DNA of 64,000 nt from Cerasicoccus maritimus. Lineage in GTDB: Bacteria > Verrucomicrobiota > Verrucomicrobiia > Opitutales > Cerasicoccaceae. The stretch lies in the NCBI GenBank assembly GCA_031296935.1, contig JAVDPD010000005.1:62001-126000 (forward strand). The letters are read 5' to 3'. Made by a program: the position numbers and the translations under genes. The notes under the pieces are model-generated. The model saw only the letters and a program-made list of their open reading frames with translations. It was not told the DNA's origin and ran no database searches. Of the stretch, positions 1 to 11,351 are shown piece by piece (positions within the stretch are counted from its first letter, which is position 1; each line of letters begins with the position of its first letter).

Positions 1-1580
1 CGCCACTTCTTGTCGGCATCTTTGTGGGCCTGCTGAAGTTGCTTGTATTCCTCGGTGTCGCGCATGGCGGGATCGTTGCGGATTTTATAAAACGCCGTGC
101 GCGCATCGTTGCGTTCGCGCCAAGCCTTTTCAGCGCTGGCCAGGTAATCCGCGAGCTGATCGGGGGTGAAAGTGGCAATGAGCTGGACGGGGCCTGGCGG
201 CGGGGGAATTTCGTTCGCGTAGTCCGCAGGCACGTCATCGACTTCCGGCTTGAGCAAGACAACGTAGCTGTCCCAGAGCTGCTCGGCGCTCAGCCGACGC
301 AACACAGGGCCCGTGTATTTGTAGGCCTCTGGTTTTTCCGGATCGAGCACCACGGCTTCGCGTTGGAAAAACTCCGTCTTCAAAATGGCGGTGTAGAATT
401 TGCGCACGTCGTAATCGCTCTGGCGCATGAGCTCGGTCAACGCTTCGGCCAGGCCGGGCACGGTTGACTTCGAGTCCACGCGAATGTCATCAATGGGCTC
501 AATCACGCCGCGGCCCATAGCGGACTTCCAAAGTCGATTCGCAATGACGAGCGTGAAGCGTGGGTTGTCTGGCGAGGTGACCCACTCGGCGTAATATTCG
601 GCGCGGGCCTTTCCCTTGAGGTCTATGGTGTCCGGCGTTTCGCCAAAGATGGTGTGTGGCTCCACAACGCTCTTGGCCTTCACGTCGTCGTATTGATAAT
701 CGTGCGGGTATTTGAGCGTGCGGTTCTTCTGACTGGTCTGCCAGAGCATGGATCGGAAAAGGTCGCGACCGGCGGGGTTGAGGAGGTCGTTGACGTTGCG
801 CTTCTTCTTTTTCTCGTTGTCGACCTGGGCCTCGGCGTCGCGCTCGCGCAGCACCTTGAGCACGGGCTCAAGTTCGTCCAAATCGTTGTAGCCGAGACGG
901 GTGTCGATGGCGTAGCGGAAGGCGGCCATCTCGTAAAAATCGCGGCGCGTCCAGACGTCGGTTGGGTGGTTGTGGCACTGCGCGCACTGCATTTGCGTGC
1001 CAAGAAAGACCTGCATGGTCAGCGCCATGTTATCCAGCGGCATGCCCTGGTCGCGTAGGTAATAGGAGCTCGCGGGGTTGTCCCAGGGCGCGCCTTCAGC
1101 AGCGAGGATTTCGCGGACCCACTCATCGTAGGGTTTATTGGCGCGGAGCTGGTTTTTCAGCCAGGGGACGAAATACTTGCCGCCGCTGACGTTGCCCTCA
1201 CGGCCCGTCGTGCGGATGCGCAAGGCGTCGGCCCACAGGTTAAATTGATGGCTCACAAAGCCCTCTGAGACCACGAGCTCATCGACGAGCGTGCGGCGTT
1301 TGTCGGAGGATTCATCCGCGAGCCAGGTCGTCGCTTCTTCGTAGCTGGGGATGCGTCCAACGATGGTCAGATACGCGCGGCGCAGGTAAATTTCGTCATC
1401 GACGATGGGCGCGCCCTTGACCTTTTGGCTTTTCCAATACTTCGCCAGAATTTCGTCAATCTGCTGGCTGGCTACAGGCTGGGCAGCGTGGAGCGTTACC
1501 CCAATCAACAAGCCCGCGAAGAGCAGACATCGTTTAATCTGCTGGCCGACAGCGCCACGAAGGCGATGAATGTAAGTCAT
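1..1580 (-). CDS. DUF1549/DUF1553 secreted CxxCH protein, C-terminus beyond the window
   Basis: The reading frame runs from an ATG at 1580 to the window edge without a stop, giving about 526 residues, so the C-terminus is missing. The N-terminus looks like a signal peptide: a basic stretch (KRCLLFAGLLIGVTLHAAQ) followed by mature sequence. A DUF1549-type block follows, with the haem-like motif CAQCHNHPTDVW at about residue 190. Then comes a DUF1553-like region with PDNPRFTLVIANRLW and GRGVIEPIDDIR. These paired domains are typical of Planctomycetota and Verrucomicrobiota, where the gene usually precedes a DUF1501 sulfatase-like gene; that neighbour would lie outside this window. The exact function of the family is not established. 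Export to the periplasm is inferred. The CxxCH could bind haem c, but this is not shown here. Confidence 0.88.
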   Translation of the reverse strand, partial: MTYIHRLRGAVGQQIKRCLLFAGLLIGVTLHAAQPVASQQIDEILAKYWKSQKVKGAPIVDDEIYLRRAYLTIVGRIPSYEEATTWLADESSDKRRTLVDELVVSEGFVSHQFNLWADALRIRTTGREGNVSGGKYFVPWLKNQLRANKPYDEWVREILAAEGAPWDNPASSYYLRDQGMPLDNMALTMQVFLGTQMQCAQCHNHPTDVWTRRDFYEMAAFRYAIDTRLGYNDLDELEPVLKVLRERDAEAQVDNEKKKKRNVNDLLNPAGRDLFRSMLWQTSQKNRTLKYPHDYQYDDVKAKSVVEPHTIFGETPDTIDLKGKARAEYYAEWVTSPDNPRFTLVIANRLWKSAMGRGVIEPIDDIRVDSKSTVPGLAEALTELMRQSDYDVRKFYTAILKTEFFQREAVVLDPEKPEAYKYTGPVLRRLSAEQLWDSYVVLLKPEVDDVPADYANEIPPPPGPVQLIATFTPDQLADYLASAEKAWRERNDARTAFYKIRNDPAMRDTEEYKQLQQAHKDADKKW

Positions 1581-1714
1581 GGCAATTTCTCTCTGGGTAA
1601 CTGAACAAGCAATGCAGCTGATTGGAAATTAGGGTCGGATTACTTGAACCGCAAGTAGAAGTTTTGCCCCTCGGGTCTATTAGAAGTAGGGCTGGGCTCT
1701 CCGCCAGCGCTTGA

Positions 1715-2761
1715 TTACAGGCATTGCTTGAACAACTCCGCCAGCCATTTACGGTGGGGGCCGGTCAGGGTGACGTCGTCCAGCTCGTCCAGCGGTTGCC
1801 AAAAAAGTGTGGCCTCAGCACCGACCAGCTTTTCCAGGTCGCGGGTCCAATTAACGCTCAAAAACCGCTCTTCAATGCGCTCATTGGCGATACCTCGGCG
1901 GCGCGTCATGATGAGCTCGGCCGGGTAGGTCGTCTCCAGTAGCTCCGCGGGCGGCAGCTCGCACATGCCAGCCAGGCGGCGCGCGGTGGTGGGAATCTGG
2001 TGCAAGAGCAGGCAGCCGTCGTTGACCAAAAACACGCGGTCCACCCGGCGCTGGATAACCTGCTTTTTCGCGATGCGCGGCAGTTGAGCGGGGTCGCCCG
2101 CGCGGTTGACGGAGCAAAATGTGCGCACCGGGCAGAGCAGGCACTGGGGGTTGGCTTTCGTGCAAACCGTGGCGCCCAGCTCCATCATGGCCTGATTGTG
2201 ATCGCCGGCGTGCGTCGCGTATTCGATGAGCAAATCCGCCAGCGTGGTGAACGACTTCACGGCCTTGCCGCCGTTGGAAAACTCGCGCTGGTCATTGGTC
2301 AGCCGCGCCAAAATGCGGACGACGTTGCCATCGACGACGGCGCTTTTTTCGCCAAAGGTTATGCTCGCAATCGCGGCCGCGGTGTAGGGGCCGACGCCCG
2401 GGTAGGCGCGCCACTCGGCGGCGGATTGCGGCTTGGGATCGGCGGCGACCCACTGCTTGGCCAGCTTGTGCAGATTTCGTGCGCGGGAGTAATAGCCGAG
2501 GCCTTCCCAGAGCTTGACCACGGTTTCCTCAGACGCATTGGCCAGCGCCTCAAAGTCTGGCAACTGCGCCATCCAGCGGGCAAAGTAGGGCAGGGCGGTG
2601 GCGATTTGCGTTTGCTGACACATCAGCTCGGACACCACTGTGCGGTAGAGCGAGGGCTGCTCCCGCCAGGGCAGGGGGCGGTAGTTCTCCCGATACCAGC
2701 TGAGCAGCGAAGCGGCAAAGGCTTCGGCCTCGTGGGGCAAGGTGGGCGGCGTAGCGGGCAT
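1715..2761 (-). CDS. mutY: A/G-specific adenine DNA glycosylase MutY
   Basis: Base-excision repair enzyme that removes adenine mispaired with 8-oxoguanine. The 348-residue length is normal for MutY. The catalytic glutamate lies in SELMCQQTQ (E45), the helix-hairpin-helix is PGVGPYTAAAIAS (about 121-133), and the catalytic aspartate is in VVDGNVVRILARL (D144). The iron-sulfur cluster loop has the expected C-x6-C-x2-C-x5-C spacing (C200, C207, C210, C216). The C-terminal third (from about 235) matches the NUDIX-like 8-oxoG recognition domain. It lies 18 bp downstream of an SDR gene on the same strand, so the two are probably co-transcribed. Confidence 0.96.
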   Translation of the reverse strand: MPATPPTLPHEAEAFAASLLSWYRENYRPLPWREQPSLYRTVVSELMCQQTQIATALPYFARWMAQLPDFEALANASEETVVKLWEGLGYYSRARNLHKLAKQWVAADPKPQSAAEWRAYPGVGPYTAAAIASITFGEKSAVVDGNVVRILARLTNDQREFSNGGKAVKSFTTLADLLIEYATHAGDHNQAMMELGATVCTKANPQCLLCPVRTFCSVNRAGDPAQLPRIAKKQVIQRRVDRVFLVNDGCLLLHQIPTTARRLAGMCELPPAELLETTYPAELIMTRRRGIANERIEERFLSVNWTRDLEKLVGAEATLFWQPLDELDDVTLTGPHRKWLAELFKQCL

Positions 2762-2779
2762 GGGTGGCAGCGAAAAAGT

Positions 2780-3475
2780 TTAATAGCCCTCGATGCGGAG
2801 GGATTGGCCGTTGTCGGTGGGCCCAAGGTTGAGCAGGAATGGCGCCGCGACGGCCGCCCAGCGTTCGGGCGAAGCCTGCGCCCGCGAACGCTCGCCATAG
2901 TGCCCGCGCAGCAGGTCTGTGTCGATCACGCCGGGTTGGACAGGCACACTGGCCATCGTTTCAGGCAGTTCCAGCGAGAGTGATTTCAGGATGCCCTCCA
3001 CCGCGTGTTTCGTGGCGCAGTAAGGGGCAATCTTCGGATACCCGCGATGTCCGGCAGCGGAGGTAAACGCGGTGATGACGCCGCGTTGGCGCTCTTTCAT
3101 CGCGGGCACAAAGGACCTGAGTGTGTGGACCACGCCCATCACATTGAGGCTCAGCATTTGCTCCCAATGGGTGACGGGAATTTCGGCCACATCGCCGTGC
3201 TGATTCATCATGCCAGCGTTGCAGATCAGGAGGTCAGGACTGCCGTTGCGGTCGATTAATTGTTGGGCCCAATTTTCGACTTGCTGGGCGTTGGTTACGT
3301 CGACGCGGGCATAGTTTTCTGCCGGTCCATGTTTGCATTGGAGTTGCTCTAATAGGGATTCGTTCGTGCCGCACCCGGCGACCCGATGCCCTTGCGCCAG
3401 GTAAAAATCGGCCAAGGCGCGGCCCAGGCCGCGGGTGATGCCGGTGATGACGATGAAGCGCGAAGTTTCTCCCAT
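2780..3475 (-). CDS. Short-chain dehydrogenase/reductase
   Basis: Classical SDR oxidoreductase with an NAD(P)-binding Rossmann fold. It carries the glycine motif TGITRGLGRA near the N-terminus, a CNAG motif at mid-protein, the catalytic serine region FTSAAG and the YCATK (YxxxK) active site. The chosen ATG at 3475 puts the first beta-strand four residues in, as usual for the family; an ATG six codons upstream (3493) is also possible, and neither has a clear ribosome-binding site. The substrate cannot be told from sequence. It lies immediately upstream of mutY on the same strand and diverges from the MBL gene at 3568. Confidence 0.9.
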   Translation of the reverse strand: MGETSRFIVITGITRGLGRALADFYLAQGHRVAGCGTNESLLEQLQCKHGPAENYARVDVTNAQQVENWAQQLIDRNGSPDLLICNAGMMNQHGDVAEIPVTHWEQMLSLNVMGVVHTLRSFVPAMKERQRGVITAFTSAAGHRGYPKIAPYCATKHAVEGILKSLSLELPETMASVPVQPGVIDTDLLRGHYGERSRAQASPERWAAVAAPFLLNLGPTDNGQSLRIEGY

Positions 3476-3567
3476 GCCTGCGACGTTACGCATGTGGCGG
3501 AGCGTGAGTCAATCTTCACGAAAAATGCTTTGCGCATATTGTCCGCATGGGCCTTTAATCCCTCTTG

Positions 3568-4347
3568 ATGGAGGTCATTTTTCTAGGAACGGGCACATCT
3601 CAGGGGGTGCCCATGATTGCGCATAACAGCGAGGGTTGCGACATGTCCAACCCCAAAAACTGGCGCACCCGCAGCAGCATCCATGTCGTCATGGACGGTC
3701 ACCACGTGCAGGTCGACGCCTCGCCTGAGTTTCGCCTGCAGTGCATCCGCAACCAGATCGAGTGGATCGACGACTTCATCCTCACACATCCCCACGCCGA
3801 CCACATTCAGGGCATGGACGACCTGCGCCGGTTTTGCGATCAGCTGGGCGGCACGGCGATGCCCGTTTACAGCACCGAGATCGGGCTGGCCCGCATCCGG
3901 CAAATTTACCCGTACGCCATCGGCGAAACGCCGGCCAGCAAGGGTTACGCGGCCTTCCGTCTGGCCGATATGCCCGCCGTACTCGAAACGCCGGGCGGCA
4001 CCGTCTCTCACGCGCTCCTGCCGCATGGCGGCATGCAGACGCTGGGTCTCGTCTTTGAGGAAAAATCGTCGGGCAAGAAGTTTGCGTATTACAACGACTG
4101 CCACTCGGTGCCGCCTGCCGCGCGCGAGCTCGCCGCCGGGGCAGATGTGGTCGTGCTCGACGGCTTGCGTCCGAAGGAGCACCCGACCCACATGTCCACC
4201 CCGCAGGCGATGCAAGTGGCGGTTGAAATGGGTGCCCCGGCGTCCTACTTAACGCACTTTACTTTCCACATCGACCACGAGACTTGGGCCGCCAAAATGC
4301 CCGAAAATGTCTACCTCGCCTACGACGGCCTGCGCCTGAGCTTATAA
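3568..4347 (+). CDS. MBL-fold metallo-hydrolase, PhnP-like
   Basis: Metallo-beta-lactamase-fold hydrolase. The start of the fold is MEVIFLGTGTSQGVP and the metal-binding motif is LTHPHADHIQGMDDLR (HxHxDH). Later conserved pieces include YYNDCHSVP and the C-terminal HFTFHIDHE. The family arrangement resembles phosphoribosyl 1,2-cyclic phosphate phosphodiesterase (PhnP), but the window has no phosphonate genes, so the substrate is open. The ATG at 3568 is preferred over the TTG directly before it. The gene diverges from the SDR gene with less than 100 bp between starts. Confidence 0.88.
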   Translation: MEVIFLGTGTSQGVPMIAHNSEGCDMSNPKNWRTRSSIHVVMDGHHVQVDASPEFRLQCIRNQIEWIDDFILTHPHADHIQGMDDLRRFCDQLGGTAMPVYSTEIGLARIRQIYPYAIGETPASKGYAAFRLADMPAVLETPGGTVSHALLPHGGMQTLGLVFEEKSSGKKFAYYNDCHSVPPAARELAAGADVVVLDGLRPKEHPTHMSTPQAMQVAVEMGAPASYLTHFTFHIDHETWAAKMPENVYLAYDGLRLSL

Positions 4348-4402
4348 GTGCTCGGTGCGTTATTTATTCCCGCGAAAGAAGAGTTCTGCTCATCGTTATG
4401 AT

Positions 4403-4459
4403 CTCTGCGCCCCTGCGGGACAAAATAACGTGCTGAATTTATCCCGCAGAGGCGCAGAG
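4403..4459. repeat. 18-bp inverted repeat of the CTCTGCGCCTCTGCG type
   Basis: The left arm 4403-4420 and the right arm 4442-4459 are reverse complements with one mismatch; the spacer is 21 bp. The right arm continues as a short run of CGCAGAG-type repeats. Similar sequences recur in intergenic DNA of unrelated bacteria as far as I recall; the function is unknown. Confidence 0.7.
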
Positions 4460-4746
4460 ACGCAGAGGGACAAGGGTGTGTGTGAATTACGTGAGTATTT
4501 CCTCAATTCGCTGGCTTTCCGATCTTCCTGTTAAAAAAATGCGCTGGAGTGGAGGGTGTTTCACGCAAAATCGCGAAGGAACGAAGATTTTTTGGAAAAG
4601 ATTTTTTGGTTTGTCCGTTTTGGGGCGGATGAGGGCGTCGTCGCTATTAGTTAGCACGAATCTTTAATAGTGACTAGCTCTCACTAGTAGTGAGCAGCTC
4701 TGAGTGGCGCCGGAAATTCGACATAATGCCAGAAAGGTGCCCCACC

Positions 4747-4791
4747 GAGCCAACTGAGCCCACTGAGCCTGTGTAGCCCACACAGCCATTG
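4747..4791. repeat. 9-bp tandem repeat, five degenerate units
   Basis: Five consecutive 9-bp units resemble GAGCCNACT: gagccaact, gagcccact, gagcctgtg, tagcccaca, cagccattg. The first two units differ at one base and the later units are more degraded. No gene overlaps them. Confidence 0.6.
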
Positions 4792-5251
4792 GCGGGGCAG
4801 GGGATGTTTGATAAAATGGTGGGCATGAACCCATTATTTCAACCTCCGACCGAAAGCCGCCGCCCGCCTTAGCGCGGGGCTAGTCGAGTCATCATGAGCG
4901 GAGGCATTTCGTCGCCGTTTAACTTTGGAACCGTGTATTGGGGCCCATTCGTCGTTGGTTTGGTGACAGCATGCCAGCGCTCGACGCCCCGATGGTTTTA
5001 ATTCGCCGCGTCGCCGCGACGGCCATCGTTAAGCCGCGTTATGCCAGTCTTGCCAACGCCATGACGACGTTGAAGCGCGCGACACAACGGCGCGATCATC
5101 CCCTCTTGCTGCGCTGCACGGCGAGCAGGCAGGCGGAGCTGTGTTCTTTGATAAATAATTTCGTGGGTTTTACCCCCCCTGGCCCCCTGTTGGGGAGGAA
5201 AAAGGAAAAAGATTAAAGGAAAAAGTGGTAGCGCGAATTTGCGATATGGAG

Positions 5252-5343
5252 TGCGCCAGCCCTCTGGCGCTTTAGCATTTTGCGCAAGCGGATAAGGTTC
5301 TCGGCAGCCTTATTCCATTCGAAAGCGCCAGGGGGCTTGCGCA
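5252..5343. repeat. 22-bp imperfect inverted repeat, MITE/REP-like
   Basis: The arm at 5252-5273 (TGCGCCAGCCCTCTGGCGCT plus TT) pairs with 5322-5343 with two mismatches across a spacer of 48 bp. The left arm is itself nearly palindromic. No coding sequence is present. It could be a small non-autonomous element or a REP pair. Confidence 0.6.
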
Positions 5344-5424
5344 TTTCAAAAAGAAGCCTTGTGCGTCGCGTTTCTCGCCCACGCCTCGCTGGACTTTAAT
5401 CTTTTTCCATTAAACTTTAATCTC

Positions 5425-5937
5425 CTAACGCGCAAGCGTTAGGTCCACCATCATGTCGGCGGCGATGGATTCGAGCTCGGCCTGGATTTCGGCTTCGGCG
5501 TTTTCGCCGCCGCCGCTGAGGCGCATTTTGGCGCGGAAGAGCAGGGCGCCAGAGTCAGGCGCGGCCTCGGTGGCGGTGGTCAGCTCCTCGATATTGACGC
5601 AGGCAACGGCCAGCGCGCGGCTGATTTTTTGCACGATGCCAGGTTGGTCGCCGCCTAGCAGCTCCAGACTGAAGTGGGCGCCGGCCGCTTGGGACGGCGA
5701 TTCTTCCACGTGCATGGTCAGCTCGAGCTCGGGGATTTCGCGCAGGGCGTCGCAGAGCGAAGCGGCTTTTTCACTGGGCACCAGGACTTCCAGCAGGCCA
5801 ACGAAACGCTGGGCTAAGTGCGCCATGCGGGATTGCTCCCAATTGCCGCCGTGCTCGGCGATGACACGGGCCAGACGCTCAACCAGGCCGGGCTGGTCAC
5901 GTCCACTGAGGGTAAGGATCAACGAGGAGTGGCTCAT
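5425..5937 (-). CDS. Two-ACT-domain protein, GcvR-like
   Basis: The 170-residue protein consists of two ACT modules. The first begins ILTLSGRDQPGLVERLARVI and the second begins LELLGGDQPGIVQKISRAL at about residue 92. Both carry the GxDxPG turn that usually binds amino acids. Tandem ACT domains without a catalytic domain occur in GcvR, the glycine-cleavage regulator of enterobacteria. That role is only a family analogy here: no gcv gene is nearby. The last codons form a CTAACGC/GCGTTAG hairpin around the stop. The gene is bracketed by repeats on both sides. Confidence 0.85.
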   Translation of the reverse strand: MSHSSLILTLSGRDQPGLVERLARVIAEHGGNWEQSRMAHLAQRFVGLLEVLVPSEKAASLCDALREIPELELTMHVEESPSQAAGAHFSLELLGGDQPGIVQKISRALAVACVNIEELTTATEAAPDSGALLFRAKMRLSGGGENAEAEIQAELESIAADMMVDLTLAR

Positions 5938-5979
5938 GGAATGAGGACAAAGGAAAAATGAAAAAGATTAAAGGAAAAA

Positions 5980-6154
5980 CCCAGCCTCCGGCTGGACCGG
6001 CAGATGCCGTGCATCTGGATTTGCCCAGTGGGCAAATAGACGATTGATCTGAATAAGGTTGCTCTGTTTCAGGACAAACCGCAGCGCAGGAGTGGCCATT
6101 TGCCAACCGGCAAATCCGGATGCAGGGCATCCGACGGTCCAGCGGGACGCTGGG
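5980..6154. repeat. Mirrored three-hairpin REP-like element
   Basis: Two arms, 5980-6037 and 6098-6154, are imperfect reverse complements of about 57 bp. Each arm contains three hairpins. On the left they are CCAGCC-TCC-GGCTGG, CAGATGC-CGT-GCATCTG and ATTTGCCC-AGT-GGGCAAAT. The right arm has the same order mirrored, with compensated stem changes (C-G against G-C; A-T against G-C). The 60-bp centre has no recognised gene. A shorter relative follows valS at 11103. Confidence 0.85.
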
Positions 6155-6263
6155 GCATTAAAATTTTTCATGGATATTTGACGTTCTGGTAGCATATTTG
6201 CTTTAGCTGGGCGTTTGACTTGCCAAGGAGGCGATTCTTGGCGTCATTTTAGTCTCCGACGAC

Positions 6264-7226
6264 ATGGTTCCCACGAAACATCCCTTTCCGTTCGACCCGA
6301 CGTATGGTTATACGTTGGAGACTTTGCTGGAAATTACTCCTCCGCCTGAGCCCCCTGGCTTTGCCGAGTTTTGGCAAAACGCCTACCGCGAGGCGATGAA
6401 GGTCGAGCCCAAGGCTACCGTGACGGACACTGGCAGAGTGGAGAATGGCTGGCGCATTTACGACTTAACCTACCGCTCCACGGGCGGCATAAAAATTGGC
6501 GGCTGGATGACCGTGCCAGCCAAAGGCCCGGTGCGCCGCGGATTTGTCGTGGGGCATGGTTATGGTGGCCGGGGCGCGGGCGATACGCATTACCCGCTGC
6601 CGGAATCGGCGATTTTTTATCCCTGCATGCGTGGTCAACGCGACCGCAGCCTGAATCCACCTATCTCGCCTGAACCGCAGTGGCATGTCTTGCACGACAT
6701 TGACAAGCGCGATAAATACGTGATTCGCGGCTGCGTGGAGGACACTTGGCTCGCGGTTACGGCGCTGCTGAACCTGTTCCCGCAAGTGGAGGGGCATGTG
6801 GGCTACCTCGGCGGGAGCTTCGGCGGCGGCATCGGCTCGCTGGCTTTGCCTTGGGATAAGCGCATCAGCAAGGCTCACCTGCGCGTGCCGACTTTTGGCC
6901 ACCATCCGATCCGTCTAAAATGTCACGGTTTGGGCAGCGGCGAGTCGGTGCGCACGTTTCATGCAAAGCACCCGTGGGTCGCCGAGCGGACCTTGCCGTA
7001 CTACGATTCTTCCATCTCTGCAACGCACATCAAGATCCCGGTCCACTGCGCCTGCGCGCTGTTCGATCCGAGTGTCTGCCCACCAGGCCAGTTCTCGGTT
7101 TACAATGCGCTCGCCGGCCCAAAGGAGCTCTACGTGCTCGACGCCGGGCACTTCGAATACCGGGGCGAAGCCAAGCAAAACCAAGAAGTCCTCGCCGAAA
7201 TTGGCGCCTTTTTTAAAGACATTTAA
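6264..7226 (+). CDS. Acetylxylan esterase / cephalosporin-C deacetylase family hydrolase
   Basis: The 320-residue protein is an alpha/beta-hydrolase of the AXE1 family, which removes acetyl groups from sugars or related substrates. The nucleophile serine is in GYLGGSFGGGIG (about residue 190), the acid in LFDPSVCPPGQFSVYNA, and the histidine in LDAGHFEYRGE. The order and spacing match the family. No signal peptide is visible, so it probably acts in the cytoplasm on imported acetylated oligosaccharides. A second hydrolase gene follows 39 bp downstream on the same strand. An AAGGAGG at about 6225 lies too far upstream to serve this ATG. Confidence 0.9.
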   Translation: MVPTKHPFPFDPTYGYTLETLLEITPPPEPPGFAEFWQNAYREAMKVEPKATVTDTGRVENGWRIYDLTYRSTGGIKIGGWMTVPAKGPVRRGFVVGHGYGGRGAGDTHYPLPESAIFYPCMRGQRDRSLNPPISPEPQWHVLHDIDKRDKYVIRGCVEDTWLAVTALLNLFPQVEGHVGYLGGSFGGGIGSLALPWDKRISKAHLRVPTFGHHPIRLKCHGLGSGESVRTFHAKHPWVAERTLPYYDSSISATHIKIPVHCACALFDPSVCPPGQFSVYNALAGPKELYVLDAGHFEYRGEAKQNQEVLAEIGAFFKDI

Positions 7227-7265
7227 ACAACCTTAACCGACCACCACCTGACTACTAAACTGCGC

Positions 7266-8120
7266 ATGAAAACATCCGCCAAGGCCACCAAAAGCAAGCC
7301 CTCCGTCCGAGCCAAACGAACGACTCAAAAAGCGCCCGCCAAGGGCGTGAAGAAGCGTCCCGAAGCGGAGCCAGTCGATACGCGGCCACCCATCAAGCGG
7401 GAATACCACAAGTGGCGCAGCCCGCGTCTGGAGCGCGATATGGAGCTACTCGTCTTTGGGCACGCGGGCACGAAGATCTTGATGTTCCCGACCGCTGGCG
7501 GCACCTTTTACCAATACGAGGACCTGCGGATTATCGACCGTCTGCGCGACAAAATCGCTGCCGGTCATTTGCAGGTTTATTGCGTGGATTCGATCGATGG
7601 TGAGAGCTTCTACTGCTGGTGGGCCGAGCCGCGTGGCCGCATCGAGCGGCACATTAAATACGAGCAATACATCCTCGAAGAGGTGTTCCCGCTCATGGAG
7701 CACAAAAACCCGGGCACGCCCGTTATTTCCTTTGGTTGCAGCCTCGGCGCCTATCACGCCTCGAACATCGCGTTCCGCCACCCGCATCTGTTCTGCAAAC
7801 TGTGCTCGTTCAGCGGTCGTTTCGACCTGACCCAGCACATGAACGGTTTCCGCGACCTATTCGATGGCTACTACGACCAGGATGTTTACTACCACACGCC
7901 GGCGCACTTCATCCCGAAGTTGACGGACCACAACATCCTTGAGGCCATGCGCCGCATGGACATCCAAATCGTCATTGGCCGCGATGACGCCTTCTATAAG
8001 CACAACATCGCCTTCAGCACCACGCTGCGCAAAAAGGGTATTTCGCACAACCTCCACACCTGGAACGAAGAAGCGCACCGCGGCTATTATTGGCGCCGGA
8101 TGACGAGCGCCTACGTCTAG
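7266..8120 (+). CDS. Esterase D-like alpha/beta-hydrolase with basic N-terminal tail
   Basis: After a Lys/Ala/Arg-rich tail of about 45 residues (resembling a disordered basic extension) comes a putative esterase fold of the PF00756 type. The candidate triad is serine in FGCSLGAYHAS (about residue 160), aspartate in VIGRDDAFYKHN and histidine in NEEAHRGYYWRR. The fragment MELLVFGHAGTKILMFPTAGG forms the first strands. The substrate is unknown. The gene follows the acetylxylan-esterase-like gene in the same direction, so the pair may be co-transcribed. Confidence 0.82.
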   Translation: MKTSAKATKSKPSVRAKRTTQKAPAKGVKKRPEAEPVDTRPPIKREYHKWRSPRLERDMELLVFGHAGTKILMFPTAGGTFYQYEDLRIIDRLRDKIAAGHLQVYCVDSIDGESFYCWWAEPRGRIERHIKYEQYILEEVFPLMEHKNPGTPVISFGCSLGAYHASNIAFRHPHLFCKLCSFSGRFDLTQHMNGFRDLFDGYYDQDVYYHTPAHFIPKLTDHNILEAMRRMDIQIVIGRDDAFYKHNIAFSTTLRKKGISHNLHTWNEEAHRGYYWRRMTSAYV

Positions 8121-8213
8121 GCTGAGGCGGTGTAGGTATCTTTAGCTGTCGGCGAAATTGCGCGCTTGCCCCGAGCGCGGGGACCGCCACACTTGGCCGT
8201 TTTATTTTGAGCC

Positions 8214-11102
<2,889 letters not shown>

Positions 11103-11147
11103 CCAGCGTCCCGCTGGACCGATGGATTTGCGCAGCAGTGCGCAAAT
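11103..11147. repeat. REP-like double hairpin directly after the valS stop
   Basis: The hairpin CCAGCG-TCC-CGCTGG begins at the base after the TAA, followed by ACCGATGG and a second hairpin ATTTGCGCA-GCAG-TGCGCAAAT (9-bp stem). It belongs to the same family as 5980-6154 (shared GCTGGACCG and GGATTTGC). It lacks a T-tract. Its position suggests a role in transcript-end protection or termination. Confidence 0.75.
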
Positions 11148-11351
11148 GGCGGTGGGGCTGTGGGTGGTTCGTTGAAACGTAGACTACCTTCAGATTACCC
11201 AGTATGGACGCGGAGCCCAAGCACGTTATGTGTATTGAATCCTACAGCCTAATATTGATTAGCTCTAGGTTTGCCAAAGGCGGATCGTTCGCTCTAACCT
11301 ATCTCGATGACTTGTGGGCTGTTAGGTCATTTATACTGCTGCGGTTTACGG

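Larger units (their letters stand above)
4348..5424. other. Gene-poor, repeat-rich intergenic region
   Basis: No convincing gene is seen in this stretch of about 1.1 kb. It holds an 18-bp inverted repeat (4403-4459), a short hairpin (about 4676-4701), a 9-bp-period tandem run (4747-4791), a 22-bp imperfect inverted repeat (5252-5343) and A-rich motifs at about 5197 and 5391. A 92-codon open frame at 4938-5216 is Arg/Ala-rich and resembles no family I know. Confidence 0.6.

Noticed and set aside
2000..2983. 327-codon open frame antisense to mutY and the SDR gene
   Set aside because: It overlaps two convincing genes and matches no family.
4938..5216. 92-codon open frame in the repeat-rich gap
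   Set aside because: Arg/Ala-rich, with no ribosome-binding site, no recognisable domain, and surrounded by repeats.
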